DNA of 52,456 bases from a virus. Positions 48,362 through 52,456 of this stretch are shown here, piece by piece (the first letter of the stretch is position 1; every line of letters starts with the position of its first letter). Location: the IMG/VR virus record IMGVR_UViG_3300034082_002361, positions 1 through 52,456 of that record; one strand, written 5' to 3'. The position numbers and the translations under genes were made by a program. The notes beneath the pieces were generated by a model. The model was not told where the DNA came from, did not search any database, and saw nothing but the letters and a program-made list of their open reading frames with translations.

Positions 48362-49110
48362 TGATACAAAAATTTTTAACATTGGCGATTTTAGTAATCG
48401 CGTGTGGTTCCTCTGCCCACGCAGAAATAAAAGCCAAGTCCTGGTTGATAGCCGATGGCGACGGCAACCTACTAGAACAAGAGAATATCAACGTGGTACA
48501 GCCAATTGCGTCAATTACCAAATTAATGACAGTGATGGTGGTGCTAGACAGCAACGACAATTTGAACGAAATTGTAAAATTAAAAAAGTTCAAAGGAGCC
48601 AATCTAACAAGGCATCAGCTGATCAATCTAGCAATCATTCATTCAGACAACGCTGCTGCTGACATGTTGTGCAAAGCGTACCGTAGAGGCTATGCTGCAT
48701 GCATTGAAGATATGAATCACAAGGCCAAAATACTAGGAATGATTCAAACAGAGTTTCGTGACAGTACAGGACTGGATAATAGAAATGTTAGCAGTGCTGC
48801 GGAATTGATCAAGCTCTTGCAAGCAGCAGAACGTTATCCAGAGATAGTAAATGCCAGCAACCAAACTGTAGTTGAACTGGTCAAGAAGAAAAAAGGCAGA
48901 TGGCGATTTAATAATACCAATCCGCTGGTGGCAAAATACAATGTCATTGTGAGTAAAACAGGATATGTGCGAGCCAGTGGCGGGTGTTTGGTCATGAGTG
49001 CCTATGTGCAAGGGAAGAAAAAATTATTTGTGGTACTTAACAGTAAAACTACTCGCACACGAATACATGACATGGAGACTTTGATTTTATCTGCAATTGG
49101 CCAGAATTGA
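48361..49110 (+). CDS. Penicillin-binding-type DD-endopeptidase/carboxypeptidase (PbpG-like)
   Basis: 249 residues. A signal peptide (about 21 residues, ending SSAHA) sends it to the periplasm. The three active-site motifs of S11 serine DD-peptidases are present: S51-ITK54 (SxxK), S95-D-N97 (SxN) and K199-T-G (KTG). Family members trim or cut peptidoglycan crosslinks. PbpG of E. coli is about 310 residues, so this is a compact form without a membrane-anchoring tail. A phage-encoded enzyme of this class is unusual; it may assist lysis or wall remodelling. It ends 3 bp before the convergent gene. Confidence 0.9.
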   Translation: MIQKFLTLAILVIACGSSAHAEIKAKSWLIADGDGNLLEQENINVVQPIASITKLMTVMVVLDSNDNLNEIVKLKKFKGANLTRHQLINLAIIHSDNAAADMLCKAYRRGYAACIEDMNHKAKILGMIQTEFRDSTGLDNRNVSSAAELIKLLQAAERYPEIVNASNQTVVELVKKKKGRWRFNNTNPLVAKYNVIVSKTGYVRASGGCLVMSAYVQGKKKLFVVLNSKTTRTRIHDMETLILSAIGQN

Positions 49111-49113
49111 CAT

Positions 49114-50337
49114 TCACTTCAGTAGAATTTTTTTAACTTGGCTAAGATTAATATTGTCTGATAGAATTTGAAATTTTTTGTCTGTGGTTAACTTAGACTG
49201 TTCTGTACACATTCTAAAATTATCAATCATTTCGTCAACTATGATATTTTTAAAATTGCCATAAAAATGTTCTTTATTAAATTTAAGTATTTCATGCATT
49301 TCTTGGTACATGATCAATAGTTCTGACATTGACTTGCGACACAGTTTCTCTATTTCGTCTACTACTTTTTGGAGTCTGACGTCAGGATCCATTTCGTTAT
49401 CGTAGCTTTCGTCGATCCAACGATCAAAAGTTTTAAACCCGTAACTTTTAAGATATGACAGATTTCCTTGAGTTGATAGTAATATAAAAGGTCTTTCAAG
49501 CACTATTGGTTTAAATATTTTTTCAGTCAGATGAAGCTTTTGTTCATAGTATACTGTTTCCGTTACTATATGCCACATACTTTTTAAACTTTGGTCTGTT
49601 TTTTTGTTGCCCGGTGCGCAATTAAGTATAGGATTACTGCTGTTATCCAACGGTGATACACTTGCATGAAATAAATTGTTATTTTTTGTGTGTTTATCTT
49701 CAATTGACAGGTACAGGTGTTTGTAAATGATGGTTCTGGCAGATTTGCTCAACAATGAATTGTTGTTAAAAATCTCTTGTTTAACAAGATTTCTAGATAA
49801 TAAGTCGGCTTTGACATGTCCATATTGGGTTAATTTTCTGCTGTTTAATTCAGCTAACAAATGCAATCTGTAGTTTCTTTTTTTTGTTAATATATGATTA
49901 AATGTAATAAATACTTTATCAAATTCTGTTGTAGTGCAATTAAAATATTCGAAGTCTCTAAACCAATCTAGAGAAACAAATCCGTGATAAAAAAAGTACC
50001 AATTGTTACATCCTAGTGTGTCTAACATACTGTTTTTCAGCTGACTTTTTTCGGAATTAGCAATAATGTGTACCTTATTCAAATTTTGAGCAGCGTTGGG
50101 AAATCTTTGGTAATACCAATTAATAAATTCGTTAGAATCATCATTGTTTATAGGTTCTTCGTGCCACCAAAAACAGTGCCCATTAATCTCATTATTCTTT
50201 GGCCATGGAGAATCAGAATTTCTACAAAGATCACGGATCTTTGTAGAGTAGTGAGGATCAAATTCTATAGATACAATTCTATTAGGATAGATAAGAAGTT
50301 CGTTAATTAATTTTAGAAAATAACCCGAGGATATCAT
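49114..50337 (-). CDS. Glycosyltransferase-like phage protein, paralog 2
   Basis: 407 residues on the minus strand, AT-rich. The C-terminal half contains MWHIVTETVYYEQKLHLTEK, IFKPIVLERPFILLSTQG and YLKSYGFKTFDRWIDESYD, shared with the protein at 26387. This pattern is like the nucleotide-sugar-binding half of GT10/exostosin-like enzymes. The N-terminal half differs between the two. Its start codon is 3 bp from that of the divergent UDP-sugar dehydrogenase gene. A perfect inverted repeat lies near its 5' end (50221-50247). Confidence 0.5.
   Translation of the reverse strand: MISSGYFLKLINELLIYPNRIVSIEFDPHYSTKIRDLCRNSDSPWPKNNEINGHCFWWHEEPINNDDSNEFINWYYQRFPNAAQNLNKVHIIANSEKSQLKNSMLDTLGCNNWYFFYHGFVSLDWFRDFEYFNCTTTEFDKVFITFNHILTKKRNYRLHLLAELNSRKLTQYGHVKADLLSRNLVKQEIFNNNSLLSKSARTIIYKHLYLSIEDKHTKNNNLFHASVSPLDNSSNPILNCAPGNKKTDQSLKSMWHIVTETVYYEQKLHLTEKIFKPIVLERPFILLSTQGNLSYLKSYGFKTFDRWIDESYDNEMDPDVRLQKVVDEIEKLCRKSMSELLIMYQEMHEILKFNKEHFYGNFKNIIVDEMIDNFRMCTEQSKLTTDKKFQILSDNINLSQVKKILLK
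50221..50247. repeat. Perfect 12-bp inverted repeat inside a gene
   Basis: TCTACAAAGATC and GATCTTTGTAGA around ACG, inside the 5' part of the minus-strand glycosyltransferase-like gene. Its paralog at 26387 carries an unrelated, even longer palindrome. Confidence 0.85.
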
Positions 50338-50340
50338 AGT

Positions 50341-51567
50341 ATGAAAGTTGGTTTTATAGGCTTAGGTAAATTAGGATTATCATGCGCAGAAGTAATGCAA
50401 AAAGCATATGATGTAACTGGTTATGATATTTACCCAAGATCAAGTACACAAATTAAAATATCTGATAGTCTGCGCGGTGCAGTTGTTAACAAAGATATTA
50501 TTTTTGTAGCAGTACAAACTCCACACGATCCTGCATATGACGGCAGTCAACCAATTACTCATTTACCCAACAAAGACTTTGATTATTCTATAGTTAAAGA
50601 CGTGCTAAAACAAATTGATATTTGGGCCGGTCCTGAGCAACTAGTAGTTCTTATTAGTACTGTGCTGCCAGGCACGGTTCGTAGGGAACTGCGTGAGTGC
50701 TTGACACATGCACGTTTCATTTATAATCCGTACCTTATTGCCATGGGCAGTGTTGAATGGGACATGGTCAACCCTGAAATGGTCATAATTGGTACCAAGG
50801 ACGGTGACCAAACTGGTGATGCAAAGTTGCTCATTGATTTTTACCAGCCATTGATGGAAAATGATCCACGTTATGTTGTTGGTACCTGGGACGAAGCAGA
50901 GTCAATCAAGATATTTTATAACACATTTATTAGCACAAAAATTGCACTAGTCAACATGATTCAAGATGTAGCAATGAAGAACGGCAACATCAATGTAGAT
51001 GTGGTCACTGACGCATTGTCACACAGCACCACTCGTATCATGAGCAGCAAGTACATGACAGCAGGCATGGGTGATGCCGGACCCTGTCATCCTAGAGACA
51101 ACATTGCACTGCGTTGGTTGGCTGAAAACTTGAGTTTAGGGTATGATATATTTGATACCATTATGAATGCCAGGGAAGTACAAGCAAAAAATCTAGCACG
51201 TTTTTTATTTCAAAAACAAAAACAGTACAACTTGCCCATCTATATACTGGGCAAGTCATACAAACCTGATGTGGATATACTGGACGGAAGCTACAGTTTA
51301 CTAATTGGGCACTATTTAGAAACCATGCAGGCCAAGTTTTATTACATAGATCCATTAACTGGTGATGCGCCACCGTTTGACAACGTGCCGGTAATTGCTT
51401 TTTTAGCACACAACAGAAACATAACTTACGGATACACCGGAGAGCAACAGGAACAAGAACTATATGTTGAGCTTGATTCCGGCAGTGTAATTGTTGATCC
51501 TTGGAGACAATACACCACACAAAAAGATTATAAGGTGATACATTATGGCAACACACGACTCGTTTAA
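50341..51567 (+). CDS. UDP-glucose/GDP-mannose dehydrogenase family protein
   Basis: 408 residues, normal for UDP-sugar dehydrogenases. They oxidise the C6 alcohol of a nucleotide sugar to an acid in two NAD-dependent steps. The NAD-binding loop is GFIGLGKLGLSCAE; the catalytic lysine is in ISTK200 and the thioester cysteine is C249 in DAGPCHPRDNIAL with D253. This differs slightly from the common GGSCFPKD version, so the substrate may be unusual. A C-terminal UDP-binding domain is present (GKSYKPDVDILDGSYSLLIG). The product, a uronic acid nucleotide, fits a glycan pathway with its neighbours. It overlaps the 2OG-type gene by 23 nt. Confidence 0.85.
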   Translation: MKVGFIGLGKLGLSCAEVMQKAYDVTGYDIYPRSSTQIKISDSLRGAVVNKDIIFVAVQTPHDPAYDGSQPITHLPNKDFDYSIVKDVLKQIDIWAGPEQLVVLISTVLPGTVRRELRECLTHARFIYNPYLIAMGSVEWDMVNPEMVIIGTKDGDQTGDAKLLIDFYQPLMENDPRYVVGTWDEAESIKIFYNTFISTKIALVNMIQDVAMKNGNINVDVVTDALSHSTTRIMSSKYMTAGMGDAGPCHPRDNIALRWLAENLSLGYDIFDTIMNAREVQAKNLARFLFQKQKQYNLPIYILGKSYKPDVDILDGSYSLLIGHYLETMQAKFYYIDPLTGDAPPFDNVPVIAFLAHNRNITYGYTGEQQEQELYVELDSGSVIVDPWRQYTTQKDYKVIHYGNTRLV

Positions 51568-52060
51568 TATTGCCCCATTCTGGGACGATGAATACAAGAA
51601 CTTGGCATACAAAAAAGAACAATTCAATGATCCTGGCACCATGATTGAGTGGGAGGATCAAGGGTTCCGTGGCCCATTTGGAGGCCACATGTGCGACATG
51701 CGCGATCCGCAACCGGCTTGGAATTCGCAGTTTGTGGACTTCTTTGCCACATATGAAAAGTGGAAAAACATAGGAACCAGTTACTATCGCATGGATGCTG
51801 GCAGTATGCTTCCAGAGCATGTGGACACATATCGTAGATATATTGATCTGTTTGATCTTGCAGGCAAAGAGAATACCATACGTAGAGCAGTGGTGTTCCT
51901 GGATCACTGGCATTCAGGACACTATGTTGAATGTAACAAACAAGGTTATACCAATTGGGTCAAAGGATTTTGTCTGACATGGGATTGGGATAGCCCACAT
52001 ATTGCTGCCAATCTAGGAACAGTTCCTAGGTATACCTTGCAAATCACCGGGCATGTATGA
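51545..52060 (+). CDS. 2-oxoglutarate dioxygenase/aspartyl-hydroxylase-like protein
   Basis: 171 residues. MLPEHVDTYRRY gives H92-x-D94, SPHIAANLG gives H152, and PRYTLQITG gives R162, the iron triad and 2-oxoglutarate arginine of this superfamily, similar to aspartyl/asparaginyl beta-hydroxylases. WNS..FV and HWHSGHYVE lie between. Start at ATG 51545, 23 nt inside the dehydrogenase gene, and ATGA overlap with the amidinotransferase, so the three genes form one operon. It probably hydroxylates a pathway intermediate. Confidence 0.65.
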   Translation: MATHDSFNIAPFWDDEYKNLAYKKEQFNDPGTMIEWEDQGFRGPFGGHMCDMRDPQPAWNSQFVDFFATYEKWKNIGTSYYRMDAGSMLPEHVDTYRRYIDLFDLAGKENTIRRAVVFLDHWHSGHYVECNKQGYTNWVKGFCLTWDWDSPHIAANLGTVPRYTLQITGHV

Positions 52061-52456
52061 TATCATCGTTCAATGAGTGGGATCAGTTAAAAGAAATTGT
52101 AGTAGGCACAGCAGACTTTGCCAATTGGCCCACAGATGATCCTGTGTTTGCTCAAGAAAGTGAAAAAACCACCTGGACAGAAACTCCAGTACCCAGTGGT
52201 CCAGTGCCGGACTGGATCATTGACGAAGCCAACCAAGACCTTGATATACTGGCAGATACATTGGAAAAACTTGGGGTGATTGTGCATAGACCAATGCCAA
52301 TTGATTTTCAAGCTCGTGATGGCATGTACAACTATTGCCCACGTGACAGGCTGTTGGTTTATGGCAACACCGTGGTGGATCCGGCCATGATGTATCCTTG
52401 CAGAGACATGGAGTCAGAAGCATTAGAACAGGTTATATATCGTGCTGATACAGTAT
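52057..52456 (+). CDS. Second amidinotransferase (GATM-like), cut by window end
   Basis: 133 visible residues; the gene continues beyond the window. MISSFNEWDQLKEIVVGTAD is the typical opening of glycine/inosamine-phosphate amidinotransferases, and ARDGMYNYCPRDRLLVYGNT matches the following conserved strand. The catalytic His and Cys would lie downstream. It is only distantly similar to the amidinotransferase at 9821. It starts in an ATGA overlap with the oxygenase-like gene. Confidence 0.85.
   Translation, partial: MISSFNEWDQLKEIVVGTADFANWPTDDPVFAQESEKTTWTETPVPSGPVPDWIIDEANQDLDILADTLEKLGVIVHRPMPIDFQARDGMYNYCPRDRLLVYGNTVVDPAMMYPCRDMESEALEQVIYRADTV

Noticed and set aside
51161-51913. Minus-strand open frame of 250 codons over the dehydrogenase and oxygenase genes
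   Set aside because: Both plus-strand proteins have clear family motifs; the minus peptide has none.

Overview
This window reads as part of the genome of a T4-like (contractile-tailed, strictly lytic) bacteriophage of a Gram-negative, probably aquatic proteobacterial host. The evidence is a T4-type replication pair (gp61-like primase 5310-6332, gp41-like helicase 7080-8507), a DexA-like exonuclease, class Ia NrdA/NrdB with a glutaredoxin, a PAAR tail-tip protein, large repetitive tail-fibre genes, and many TATAAATA-like elements just upstream of structural genes, matching the T4 late promoter recognised by the gp55 sigma factor. Genes are packed with ATGA, TAATG or short overlaps. The longest non-coding stretch is about 150 bp (29081-29230). 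I see no tRNA genes, integrase, transposase or CRISPR array. The host guess rests only on gene content (class Ia NrdAB, IscU/IscA, IbpA-type Hsp20, ClpS, bS21).

Layout. 1-5261: tail-fibre/adhesin genes with YadA-like head repeats and two LamG-like lectin proteins. 5275-8507: primase, an AT-rich SGNH-hydrolase-like gene, helicase. 8504-10972: an operon with an unknown protein, an aminotransferase-like protein and an amidinotransferase. 11043-13136: a small protein, a Pol-beta-type nucleotidyltransferase and a KxDG ligase-like protein. 13141-14595: two tandem late genes with duplicated leaders and strong terminators, plus a conserved phage protein. 14677-16750: five small conserved phage genes. 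16734-20325: IscU, IscA, a PD-(D/E)XK nuclease and two radical SAM proteins. 20366-28009: tail spike, NrdA, a methyltransferase-like gene, NrdB, a glycosyltransferase-like gene and glutaredoxin. 28009-30410: conserved small genes, PAAR protein and a lysis pair (SleB-like hydrolase and a three-TM holin candidate). 30402-34550: SGNH protein, a radical SAM protein and a B12-binding radical SAM protein. 34612-36619: a cluster of small early genes. 36682-40716: structural and membrane proteins. 40727-43834: a translation/proteostasis set (bS21, DnaK, Hsp20, ClpS). 43838-46007: cytidylyltransferase-like, compact PurM, DexA-like exonuclease. 46043-49110: two small secreted proteins, a 25-residue proline-rich peptide, a coiled-coil membrane protein, a 2OG oxygenase-like protein and a penicillin-binding-type DD-peptidase. 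49114-52456: a second glycosyltransferase-like gene, a UDP-sugar dehydrogenase, a second 2OG oxygenase-like protein and the start of a second amidinotransferase.

How it fits together. One set of genes copies DNA and supplies nucleotides (primase, helicase, NrdAB, glutaredoxin, PurM, exonucleases). A second builds particles and lyses cells. A third appears to adjust host physiology: Fe-S assembly, Hsp70/sHsp/ClpS, ribosomal protein S21. A fourth is an unusually rich set of small-molecule or glycan enzymes: two amidinotransferases, an aminotransferase, a UDP-sugar dehydrogenase, two glycosyltransferase-like proteins, two SGNH proteins, two 2OG oxygenases and four radical SAM proteins. Its product cannot be read from the sequence.

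Transcription signals are clear. Eight sigma70-like promoters all have exactly 17 bp spacers. Late-type boxes precede structural genes. Several promoters of both classes sit only 5-6 nt from the start codon, which predicts leaderless or nearly leaderless mRNAs. The parts most worth a second look are this leaderless arrangement, the DnaK/Hsp20/ClpS/bS21 set, the nucleotidyltransferase-ligase pair, the guanidino/sugar enzyme loci, and long perfect inverted repeats lying inside genes.
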